5,558 bases of DNA from Flavobacteriaceae bacterium (GCA_020435885.1 JAGQYU010000084.1:1-5558); one strand, 5' to 3'; shown: positions 1 to 5,558, counted from the stretch's first letter. The notes: a model not told the origin generated them from the letters alone. Program-made: numbers and translations.

Positions 1-52
1 ACAAATTGTTTTGATTGTAAAAGGTTGATACTATTAATTTATTTGAAAAATT

Positions 53-1207
53 ATGAAAACAAAATCAACCTTACTAGGCATTTGCTTAAGCACTTTCCTA
101 CTTTTAGATTGTACATCTCGTGATGAGATTACTGAAATTTATGAAGAAACATTATCTTCATTAAGTTTTATTGAACATACTCTAAACTTACCTAAAGAAC
201 CTGTTTCTGATGTTGAAATGCTTAAACAGTATGAACAGGTAATGATTGAAGTTCTTACTATGGCTAAAAACAAAGATTTTAGAGAATTTATTTTTGATGA
301 AGCCTTGTTGCAAGTAGATGGTGACTATGATATTTTTATTGATAAGATAGTTGATGCTTATAAAAAAGATGATGGTGTAAAAAAATCAACATCAAATCTA
401 AAGTTGTTATCAGTAAATTTAAAAAATGCGAATAATGGTATTAGACCTATTATATTCTATCCTAGGGCAGAAACATTAGAGAAAAACTTAAAAGTTAACA
501 AGAGTTTTAATGTTAAAAGTACAATTGAAGAACCAGTAGTTGTTTTCAGAGGAGCTTATAATGAAGATTATTCTGTGCCTGGCTTTAGGTTGGATGAGGA
601 TAACTCCCTTGTTTTTGATCGTATGGTCACTGAAGAAGATGCATGGCAAAATGATGTATATATAGTAGGACCCGAAGAAGATGTTGATATGCCTGAAGAG
701 ATTGATCCAGTAGGGGACAATCCTGGAGATAATACTAGCGCAACTTCTGACATTAGGACTGATGGAAGAATTGAGTATGGGGCAACTATTCAGGTTCTTG
801 ATATGAATGCTATTGAACATTGGTTTTCTGGAAAATTTGAATTTAGATTAATTGTTGCAGGTGTAGCTGGAAGTGCTGCTACTGTAATTAAAGATTTTAA
901 GTTTACAAGAGCACGTGATAATTTTAAAGATAAGAGATGGTATACTTATGGCGATAATGGGGTTTTCTTATTTTATTGGAATACTAGTAACCTAGGTCAA
1001 TGGAATGTTGAAAAATGGATGGAATTAGATGGAGGCAAATCAACACAAACAACAATTACATTTCCTTCACAGAATGGTTTGCCTACGACTTCTGTAACTG
1101 TTCCTTCGGAAGATCTTGATGATGATTTAGGATCAAGTATAGTTCAATTTACAGATCCTTTAAGTACAGTTTATAATATAAGCTATATGAATTTTAAACG
1201 TAAATAA
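53..1207 (+). CDS. Exported, probably lipid-anchored protein of unknown function
   Basis: I do not recognise a named family. The 384-residue product begins with a Lys-containing N-terminus and a hydrophobic stretch (residues about 6-19) ending in LLLDC, so Cys20 is the likely lipidation site. Asp just before the Cys is unusual for a lipobox. The residues after it, TSRDE, resemble the acidic surface-export signal of Bacteroidota lipoproteins (inference). Residues 21-120 look helical and charged. A short acidic, Pro/Gly-containing linker at about 207-232 (with PEEDVDMPEEID) leads into a probable beta-rich C-terminal domain (about 238-384) with aromatic residues such as WNTSNLGQWN and an Asp-rich DLDDDLG near 354-360. 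ATG at 53 is the natural start because it opens directly into the signal sequence. The gene is followed by its own terminator, so it is probably transcribed alone or as the last gene of an operon that enters from the left. A role at the cell surface is a guess from localisation only. Confidence 0.8.
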   Translation: MKTKSTLLGICLSTFLLLDCTSRDEITEIYEETLSSLSFIEHTLNLPKEPVSDVEMLKQYEQVMIEVLTMAKNKDFREFIFDEALLQVDGDYDIFIDKIVDAYKKDDGVKKSTSNLKLLSVNLKNANNGIRPIIFYPRAETLEKNLKVNKSFNVKSTIEEPVVVFRGAYNEDYSVPGFRLDEDNSLVFDRMVTEEDAWQNDVYIVGPEEDVDMPEEIDPVGDNPGDNTSATSDIRTDGRIEYGATIQVLDMNAIEHWFSGKFEFRLIVAGVAGSAATVIKDFKFTRARDNFKDKRWYTYGDNGVFLFYWNTSNLGQWNVEKWMELDGGKSTQTTITFPSQNGLPTTSVTVPSEDLDDDLGSSIVQFTDPLSTVYNISYMNFKRK

Positions 1208-1240
1208 ATATTTAAATATTCATTTTATTATATAATTTTA

Positions 1241-1271
1241 TAAAAGGCAATATTTATTGCCTTTTATTTTT
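1241..1271 (+). terminator. Intrinsic (rho-independent) terminator
   Basis: A perfect 11-bp inverted repeat pairs 1241-1251 (TAAAAGGCAAT) with 1256-1266 (ATTGCCTTTTA) across a 4-base loop, and five T residues follow at 1267-1271. It lies 33 bases after the stop of the upstream lipoprotein-like gene and points in its direction. The other strand lacks a matching T-run, so it looks one-directional. It ends only 13 bases before the next start codon, which is unusually tight. Confidence 0.85.
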
Positions 1272-1284
1272 AATATTGCTAATT

Positions 1285-1908
1285 ATGAAATATATTATTT
1301 TATTACTTTCTATTTTCTATGTTAACATTCTTATTGGACAAAAAGAGCATAAAAGTAGCATAGAAATGAGTTTTGGTTGGGCAAAACATGGTACTGGAGA
1401 TATTAGTGGTGTTTTATATGGCTTTCAATACCATCAATCTTTTGGTAAAAACATATATTGGGTAGCCGGTTTAGAGGGCACGTTGCACCATGATCCCAAT
1501 GGGGACATGTTGTTTTTCGAATACGAAGGCGTAACATTTGATTCTACTATTCGTTTTGTAACTAGTGGTATACAATTAGTTGGTGGTATCAAGTATAATT
1601 TTGCAGAAGGAAATAAACATACTTTTGGAATTTATTTATTACCCTTCTTACGTTATCAGGTAACTTCTATAAATAATAATATTTTAACTGAATACCCGGC
1701 AAGTACAGGGCTTCCTTTTCCTGTAAGGGTTATTTGGAATAATGAGCCATCTAAAACAATTTCACCTGGTGGAGCTGTTCGATTAAATTATAAATATCAA
1801 TTTAATAAAGGTTTTTATTTTGGTACCATTGCGGGTATTCAAACTGATACTAATGGTGACACCATGGTGGAGGCTGGACTTACATTCGGAAAATCGTTCT
1901 CATGGTAA
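1285..1908 (+). CDS. Small secreted protein, probable outer-membrane beta-barrel
   Basis: The 207-residue product has a clear signal peptide: Met-Lys, then a hydrophobic core (residues 3-17), with likely cleavage after Gly18 (LIG/QK). The mature part is rich in Gly, Tyr and Phe and shows alternating hydrophobic/polar stretches, for example around 44-62, 92-106, 113-127 and 165-186. It ends in an aromatic residue (FGKSFSW), as beta-barrel outer-membrane proteins often do. The size fits an 8-stranded barrel. No enzyme motif or TonB box is visible, and no family can be named from the sequence alone. I chose ATG 1285 over an in-frame TTG at 1276 because the signal peptide starts directly at the ATG. 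The start sits just downstream of a strong terminator hairpin, leaving little room for a promoter. No obvious terminator follows. Confidence 0.75.
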   Translation: MKYIILLLSIFYVNILIGQKEHKSSIEMSFGWAKHGTGDISGVLYGFQYHQSFGKNIYWVAGLEGTLHHDPNGDMLFFEYEGVTFDSTIRFVTSGIQLVGGIKYNFAEGNKHTFGIYLLPFLRYQVTSINNNILTEYPASTGLPFPVRVIWNNEPSKTISPGGAVRLNYKYQFNKGFYFGTIAGIQTDTNGDTMVEAGLTFGKSFSW

Positions 1909-1970
1909 AACTTAAGCTTTGGTAAATAGTTCATTTGATGGTTTGAGAAATTTATTTATTTTAGTGAACC

Positions 1971-2378
1971 ATGATCTCCAAGAAAACAAAATACGGACTC
2001 AAAGCATTGATCTATCTTGCTAGGCAAGAAACGAAAGAACCGATTCCTATTGAGGTTATCGCTAAAAGCGAACGTATTTCTCAAAAATTTTTAGAAACAA
2101 TTTTACTCACTCTTCGAAAAGGAGGGATTCTAGGCTCCAAAAAAGGTAAAAAAGGAGGGTATTATTTATTAAAGGCACCAAAAGATATTGCAATGGTGTC
2201 TGTTATTCGTTTATTGGAAGGGCCAATTGCACTAGTGCCATGTGTTAGTTTAAACTATTATGAAAGTTGTGATGATTGCCTTGACGAAGTAAATTGCGGC
2301 ATCAGAAAATTTATGATTGAACTACGAGATTGTACCTTATCTGTTTTCAGTAATAAATCATTGGCTGATTTAACGTAA
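1971..2378 (+). CDS. Rrf2-family transcriptional regulator with cysteine cluster
   Basis: This is a 135-residue DNA-binding protein of the Rrf2 family (relatives include IscR, NsrR and CymR). The N-terminal winged helix-turn-helix is plain: KTKYGLKALIYLA (residues 5-17), a recognition region with ISQKFLETILLTLRKGGIL (36-54), and a Gly/Lys-rich wing GSKKGKKGGYYL (55-66). RLLEGPIALVPC (80-91) is the typical family segment leading to the effector region. Four cysteines follow in the order C91-x8-C100-x2-C103-x5-C109, with a further Cys121, so it may bind an iron-sulfur cluster or sense thiols or redox state. This spacing differs from the three-Cys pattern of IscR. From memory, closely similar proteins sit beside sulfate-assimilation genes in flavobacteria, and here the next gene is cysH. 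It probably regulates sulfur genes. The gene starts 62 bases after the preceding barrel gene, with no terminator seen between them. Confidence 0.92.
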   Translation: MISKKTKYGLKALIYLARQETKEPIPIEVIAKSERISQKFLETILLTLRKGGILGSKKGKKGGYYLLKAPKDIAMVSVIRLLEGPIALVPCVSLNYYESCDDCLDEVNCGIRKFMIELRDCTLSVFSNKSLADLT

Positions 2379-2385
2379 AAGAAAA

Positions 2386-2415
2386 TTGCTAGTTAAAAAT
2401 TAAGTTTTATTTTTG
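2386..2415 (+). promoter_or_regulatory. Candidate Bacteroidota-type promoter for cysH
   Basis: TTG at 2386-2388 and TATTTTTG at 2408-2415 match the -33 (TTG) and -7 (TAnnTTTG) elements known for Bacteroidota, separated by 19 bases, within the usual range. Transcription would start at about 2420-2423, inside the first arm of the adjacent inverted repeat and about 35 bases before the cysH start. It would give cysH expression independent of the Rrf2 gene upstream. Confidence 0.55.
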
Positions 2416-2416
2416 C

Positions 2417-2441
2417 TTATCCTACTAAATCTATAGGATAA
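2417..2441 (+). promoter_or_regulatory. Inverted repeat, candidate operator in front of cysH
   Basis: Two 8-bp arms, TTATCCTA (2417-2424) and TAGGATAA (2434-2441), form a perfect inverted repeat around a 9-base centre. The repeat begins two bases after the promoter -7 element, which is where a bound repressor would block initiation. The dimeric Rrf2 regulator encoded just upstream is the natural candidate to bind it (inference). A short RNA hairpin in the cysH leader is the alternative, but there is no T-run after it, so it is not a terminator. Confidence 0.5.
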
Positions 2442-2456
2442 TTATTTTTTATTGAG

Positions 2457-3077
2457 ATGATTGACATAGATATTACATATTGGAATAAAGAATTAAGAGA
2501 TAAAAGTCCTGAAGAAATTATTAAATGGGCGTTGTCTTTGTCAGAAAAAAGAATTGTTACAACCAGCTTTGGCACGTATTCGGCGGTATTGTTACATGCT
2601 TTTTATAAGATTTATAAAGATATTGATATTGTTTGGTGTGATACAGGTTATAATACCCCGGAAACCTATAATCATGCTATTGATGTTATGAATAGGTTTC
2701 AACTGAATATGCATGTTTATATTCCTTTAAAAAGTAATGGTTACATCAATGCAACTATTGGTTTGCCTCAGGTTGATCATCCAAATCATGATGAATTTAC
2801 CGAAACAGTTAAATTAGAGCCTTTTAGAAGAGCATTGGCAGAGCATCAGCCAGAAGTATGGTTTACAAATATTAGAGTTCGGCAAACTGCTTTTCGTGAT
2901 TCCAAAGATATCTTAAGTTACAGCAAAGACGGAATTTTAAAAGTAAGCCCCTTTTATTATTGGTCTGATGAAGAGTTAGATGCATACCTCGATAGTAATG
3001 AACTTCCAAAAAATGTAGATTATTTTGATCCTACCAAAGCTCTCAAGAACAGAGAGTGTGGTATACATTTCCAATAA
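2457..3077 (+). CDS. cysH: Phosphoadenosine phosphosulfate (PAPS) reductase, CysH family
   Basis: This cytoplasmic enzyme of assimilatory sulfate reduction reduces activated sulfate to sulfite with thioredoxin or glutaredoxin. Visible family features are the nucleotide-binding loop TTSFGTYSAVLLH (residues 35-47), WCDTGYNTPETY (60-71), the arginine motif IRVRQTAFR (139-147), the segment VSPFYYWSDEELDAYL (163-178), and the C-terminal catalytic motif RECGIH with Cys201. The only other cysteine is Cys61. The Cys pairs that hold the 4Fe-4S cluster in APS-type reductases are absent; the equivalent region reads ETVKLEPFRRAL (116-127). That favours PAPS as substrate, although substrate choice is not proven. 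At 206 residues it is shorter than E. coli CysH (244), mainly in the stretch between the ELP segment and the catalytic Cys. ATG 2457 follows the candidate promoter and operator closely. Sulfate-activating genes (cysD, cysN) that I would expect beside it are not in the window. Confidence 0.9.
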   Translation: MIDIDITYWNKELRDKSPEEIIKWALSLSEKRIVTTSFGTYSAVLLHAFYKIYKDIDIVWCDTGYNTPETYNHAIDVMNRFQLNMHVYIPLKSNGYINATIGLPQVDHPNHDEFTETVKLEPFRRALAEHQPEVWFTNIRVRQTAFRDSKDILSYSKDGILKVSPFYYWSDEELDAYLDSNELPKNVDYFDPTKALKNRECGIHFQ

Positions 3078-3106
3078 CAGAGATTTTTCTCTTTAAAATA
3101 GTAGTA

Positions 3107-3141
3107 TATGCTTGTTTTATAGCATAAAATTGTCTTTTTTT
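3107..3141 (+). terminator. Weak possible terminator after cysH
   Basis: TATGCT (3107-3112) pairs with AGCATA (3121-3126) across an 8-base loop, and a run of T begins at 3134 after an 8-base gap. The gap makes it non-canonical. A second small hairpin, AGAGA/TCTCT (3079-3083 with 3088-3092), sits immediately after the cysH stop without a T-run. One of these may end the cysH transcript, but neither is strong. Confidence 0.25.
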
Positions 3142-3166
3142 GCAACCTAATTGTTCATTATTTTTC
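3139..3166 (+). promoter_or_regulatory. Possible promoter for the riboswitch-metH transcript
   Basis: TTTG (3139-3142) and TATTTTTC (3159-3166) resemble the Bacteroidota -33 and -7 elements, the latter differing from TAnnTTTG only in its last base, with a 16-base spacer that is slightly short. Initiation would fall at about 3171-3173, right at the 5' side of the riboswitch P1 stem, which is where a transcript carrying the aptamer should begin. Confidence 0.35.
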
Positions 3167-3169
3167 AAC

Positions 3170-3273
3170 TGTTATCAAGAAAGGTTGAGGGATTAGACCC
3201 TGTGATACCTTAGCAACCCTTTAACTTTTAAAGAAGGTGCTACGTTCTACTGATTTTTTTCAGATAGATAACA
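3170..3273 (+). promoter_or_regulatory. SAM-I (S-box) riboswitch
   Basis: The S-box core is recognisable: ATCAAGAAAGG near the 5' end, GAGGGA...CCC, the GTGATACCTTAGCAACC stretch, and AAGGTGCTA (3234-3242). P1 pairs TGTTATC (3170-3176) with GATAACA (3267-3273). P2 pairs GGTTG (3183-3187) with CAACC (3214-3218), and its outer end pairs GGG (3189-3191) with CCC (3198-3200). P3 is a short stem, CTTTAA (3219-3224) with TTAAAG (3228-3233). P4 includes CTGA (3250-3253) with TCAG (3260-3263). The element binds S-adenosylmethionine and lies 63 bases before metH, so it should lower metH expression when SAM is abundant. The output mechanism is not clear: I see no strong terminator between the aptamer and the start codon. 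Confidence 0.93.
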
Positions 3274-3313
3274 AAGTCCTAAAAAACTTCACTTTTCTTG
3301 TTACTTTATTATA

Positions 3314-3340
3314 ATGATGAATTTTTTGATAAAGAAATGA
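3314..3340 (+). other. Eight-codon mini-ORF overlapping the metH start
   Basis: ATG 3314 opens a short frame (MMNFLIKK, with a second possible ATG at 3317) that ends in TGA at 3338-3340. That stop overlaps the metH ATG (3337-3339) as ATGA. It lies between the riboswitch and metH and could couple translation to the leader, but it could equally be chance in AT-rich DNA. No ribosome binding site is evident. Confidence 0.25.
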
Positions 3341-4338
3341 GTAACATCAAAGACGAACTACAAAAACGAATATTAGTATTAGATGGTGCCATGGGTACCA
3401 TGATACAGCGCTATAAATTTTCTGAAGCAGATTACAGAGGCAATCGATTTAAAGATTATCACATCCCTTTGCAGGGAAATAACGATTTACTTTCCATAAC
3501 GCAACCGGAAGTTATTAAAGAAATACATAGGCACTATTTAGAAGTTGGTGCAGACATTGTTGAAACCAACACCTTTTCAGGAACCAGTGTTGCTATGGCT
3601 GATTACGAAATGGAAAATTTGGTATGTGAGTTGAATTATCAATCTGCTAAAATAGCGAAGGAAGTTACAGAAGAATTTACTAAAAAAACACCTGATAAAC
3701 CTAGATTTGTTGCGGGTTCAATGGGCCCAACCAATAGAACGGCAAGTCTTTCACCGGATGTAAATAGGCCGGAGTTCAGAGCCATTACTTTTGATGAGTT
3801 GAAAATGGCTTACAAAGAACAAGCGGAGGCTTTGATAGATGGTGGCGTAGATATTTTGTTGGTAGAAACCATTTTTGATACGCTAAATGCCAAAGCAGCT
3901 TTATTTGCCATCGATGAAGTTAAAGAAGAACGAAATATTGATATTCCTGTAATGGTTTCAGGAACTATTACTGATGCTTCGGGTAGAACCCTTTCCGGTC
4001 AAACTGTGGAGGCCTTTTTAACCTCGGTGTCACATATTCCTTTGCTCAGCGTTGGTTTTAATTGTGCGTTGGGTGCAGATCAACTTAAGCCTTATGTAAA
4101 AAGGTTATCAGGAGCTACAGGTTTTTATACTTCAGCACATCCAAACGCCGGATTGCCCAATGCTTTTGGAGAATATGATCAGACCCCTGAACAAATGCAG
4201 GAGCTTATAAAACAATATCTGGATGAAAATATAGTGAACATTATAGGTGGTTGTTGCGGTACTACTCCAGAACATATAAAATTGATAGCTGATCTAGCAA
4301 AAAATTATTCACCTAGGCCTCTAAATATTGAAGTATGA
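3337..4338 (+). CDS. metH: Methionine synthase, homocysteine-binding subunit (MetH N-terminal half)
   Basis: The 333-residue protein corresponds to the first domain of cobalamin-dependent methionine synthase and aligns by eye with E. coli MetH from its first residues. It binds zinc and activates homocysteine for methylation. Clear landmarks are ILVLDGAMGTMIQRY (12-26), LQGNNDLL (45-52), GADIVETNTF (71-80), GPTNRTASLSPDVN, SGTITDASGRTLSGQT, and the zinc ligands Cys243 (in GFNCALGA) and Cys306-Cys307 (in GGCCGTTPEH). All three ligands are present at the expected spacing, so the domain looks functional. ATG 3337 gives an N-terminus (MSNIKDEL) matching the family; an in-frame TTG at 3298 would only add a non-conserved 13-residue tail. 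The protein ends (SPRPLNIEV) where E. coli MetH continues through a linker into the folate domain. The gene stop overlaps the next start as ATGA. Expression is likely controlled by the SAM-I riboswitch upstream. It may work as a separate subunit with the next product. Confidence 0.93.
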   Translation: MSNIKDELQKRILVLDGAMGTMIQRYKFSEADYRGNRFKDYHIPLQGNNDLLSITQPEVIKEIHRHYLEVGADIVETNTFSGTSVAMADYEMENLVCELNYQSAKIAKEVTEEFTKKTPDKPRFVAGSMGPTNRTASLSPDVNRPEFRAITFDELKMAYKEQAEALIDGGVDILLVETIFDTLNAKAALFAIDEVKEERNIDIPVMVSGTITDASGRTLSGQTVEAFLTSVSHIPLLSVGFNCALGADQLKPYVKRLSGATGFYTSAHPNAGLPNAFGEYDQTPEQMQELIKQYLDENIVNIIGGCCGTTPEHIKLIADLAKNYSPRPLNIEV

Positions 4339-5558
4339 TGAAAGAAGGAAGATGTAAATATTTAACCTTATCAGGGTTAGAACCACTAGTTGTAACTCCT
4401 GAAACCAATTTTGTGAATGTTGGTGAACGCACCAATGTTACAGGTTCCAGAAAGTTTCTTAGGCTTATCAAAGAAGATAAATATGACGAAGCATTAGAAA
4501 TTGCCCGTGAACAAGTTGAAGGTGGTGCTCAGATCATTGATGTAAATATGGATGAGGGAATGATTGATGGTGTTGAAACAATGACCAAATTCTTAAACCT
4601 CATAGCCTCAGAACCTGATATTGCCCGTGTTCCAATAATGATAGACAGTTCAAAGTGGGAGATCATTGAAGCAGGACTGAAAGTAGTTCAGGGTAAAAGT
4701 GTAGTAAACTCCATCAGTTTAAAAGGTGGTGAAGTTGAGTTTATCAGACAGGCAAAACTGATCAGACGTTATGGCGCAGCGGTTATCGTTATGGCTTTTG
4801 ATGAGGATGGGCAGGCAGATACTTTAGAAAGGCGTATTGAAATTTGCGAACGCTCTTATAATATATTAGTAGAAAAAGTAAAAATGCCTCCACAGGATAT
4901 TATTTTCGATCCCAATATCTTTCCCGTAGCAACGGGAATGGAGGAACACAGAAAGAATGCCATAGACTTTTTTAGAGCAACTAAGTGGATTCGTGAAAAT
5001 TTACCCTGTGTTAATTTAAGCGGAGGGGTAAGTAACGTTTCATTTTCTTTCCGCGGAAACGATGTGGTAAGAGAAGCCATGCATTCGGCATTTCTGTATC
5101 ATGCCATAAAACATGGTATGACCATGGGGATTGTCAACCCAACTATGTTGGAGGTGTATGATGACATCCCTAAAGACTTATTAGAACACGTAGAAGATGT
5201 ATTGTTAGATAGAAGAGATGACGCTACAGAAAGACTGCTTGAATTTGCTGAAAAAGTAAAAGGTACTAAAAAAGACGAGACTGCGCTGGCGCAAGAATGG
5301 CGTAGCGAGCCGTTACAAGAACGCATTACGCATGCGCTGGTAAAAGGAATTGATAATTATATTTTGGAAGATGTTGAAGAGGCTCGTTTAGCGGTAGAAA
5401 GGCCTATTGAAGTTATTGAAGGTCACTTGATGAACGGTATGAATGTGGTGGGTGATCTTTTTGGAAGTGGAAAAATGTTTTTGCCACAAGTCGTAAAATC
5501 GGCCAGAGTTATGAAAAAAGCAGTGGCCTATTTACAACCTTTTATTGAAGCAGAGAAA
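4335..5558 (+). CDS. metH: Methionine synthase, folate/cobalamin subunit (MetH C-terminal part), cut by window edge
   Basis: The frame is open for 408 codons to the right edge. It begins where E. coli MetH leaves its homocysteine domain: YLTLSGLEPL (9-18), then the pterin-binding domain with NFVNVGERTNVTGS (25-38), GGAQIIDVNMDEGM (63-76), VPIMIDSSKWE (99-109), NSISLKGGE (125-133), IIFDPNIFPVATG (189-201), NLSGGVSNVSFSFRGND (227-243) and MGIVNP (264-269). The cobalamin cap domain begins near 320 and includes the segment GKMFLPQVVKSARVMKKAV (379-397). The cobalamin-binding DxHxxG motif and the SAM-dependent reactivation domain should follow outside the window. The protein takes methyl from methyltetrahydrofolate through cobalamin to homocysteine held by the upstream subunit. 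The start is ATG 4335, or the next codon ATG 4338. It overlaps the upstream stop by ATGA, which suggests translational coupling in one operon. No disruption is seen. Confidence 0.93.
   Translation, partial: MMKEGRCKYLTLSGLEPLVVTPETNFVNVGERTNVTGSRKFLRLIKEDKYDEALEIAREQVEGGAQIIDVNMDEGMIDGVETMTKFLNLIASEPDIARVPIMIDSSKWEIIEAGLKVVQGKSVVNSISLKGGEVEFIRQAKLIRRYGAAVIVMAFDEDGQADTLERRIEICERSYNILVEKVKMPPQDIIFDPNIFPVATGMEEHRKNAIDFFRATKWIRENLPCVNLSGGVSNVSFSFRGNDVVREAMHSAFLYHAIKHGMTMGIVNPTMLEVYDDIPKDLLEHVEDVLLDRRDDATERLLEFAEKVKGTKKDETALAQEWRSEPLQERITHALVKGIDNYILEDVEEARLAVERPIEVIEGHLMNGMNVVGDLFGSGKMFLPQVVKSARVMKKAVAYLQPFIEAEK

Noticed and set aside
1..52. Promoter for the first gene
   Set aside because: TTG triplets and AT-rich sequence are present, but no good TAnnTTTG match at a suitable distance was found, and the upstream context is cut off.
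488..820. Minus-strand open frames inside the first gene (also 568-753)
   Set aside because: They lie wholly within a convincing + strand gene, have no family features, and overlap each other in different frames; shadows of the real gene.
1207..1220. Perfect 14-base palindrome AATATTTAAATATT after the first stop codon
   Set aside because: Made only of A and T in a very AT-rich spacer, where such palindromes arise by chance; the GC-containing hairpin at 1241-1266 is the better terminator.
1909..1970. Promoter or operator ahead of the Rrf2 gene
   Set aside because: No copy of the TATCCTA/TAGGATA repeat and no good promoter match; nothing supportable.
3298..3336. In-frame TTG start giving metH 13 extra residues
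   Set aside because: The added residues do not match the MetH N-terminus, while ATG 3337 aligns with it; TTG is also a rare start.
4335..4340. Frameshift or pseudogene reading of the metH junction
   Set aside because: Both products have complete, conserved domains, the break is in a linker, and a proper ATG start overlaps the stop; a natural gene split fits better.
4856..5326. Minus-strand open frames at 4856-5080 and 5099-5326
   Set aside because: Both are antisense to the strongly conserved pterin-binding part of MetH, so they are shadows.

Overview
This window reads as chromosomal DNA from a Bacteroidota species, most likely a flavobacterium-like one. The evidence is an AT-rich sequence with very AT-rich spacers, no strong Shine-Dalgarno sequences ahead of the starts, a candidate promoter of the TTG / TAnnTTTG type, a surface-lipoprotein-like gene beside a small outer-membrane-barrel-like gene, an Rrf2 regulator of the cysteine-rich type I recall next to flavobacterial sulfate genes, and a methionine synthase divided into two genes. 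All genes lie on the + strand.

Layout. Positions 53-1207 encode an exported, probably lipid-anchored protein of unknown function, followed by a strong intrinsic terminator (1241-1271). Positions 1285-1908 encode a small secreted protein that looks like an outer-membrane beta-barrel. Positions 1971-2378 encode an Rrf2-family regulator with a cysteine cluster. The short spacer before the next gene holds a good candidate promoter (2386-2415) running straight into an 8-bp inverted repeat (2417-2441). Positions 2457-3077 encode a compact CysH-type (PAPS) reductase. The gap 3078-3336 has no full gene. It holds a weak hairpin, a possible promoter and a clear SAM-I (S-box) riboswitch at 3170-3273. 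The riboswitch heads the methionine synthase genes: the homocysteine-binding half (3337-4338), overlapped by ATGA with the folate/cobalamin half (4335 to beyond the right edge).

How the genes work together. The right two thirds is a sulfur-assimilation and methionine block. CysH makes sulfite, which is later reduced to sulfide and fixed into homocysteine by genes outside the window. The two-part MetH methylates homocysteine to methionine, and the riboswitch would shut the metH genes down when S-adenosylmethionine is plentiful. The Rrf2 protein is the obvious candidate to control cysH through the inverted repeat. The left third appears unrelated cell-envelope cargo.

I see no mobile element, CRISPR array, tRNA or rRNA, and no convincing undescribed system. 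The points most worth checking are the promoter/inverted-repeat arrangement ahead of cysH, the clean metH split, and an 8-codon reading frame whose stop overlaps the metH start.
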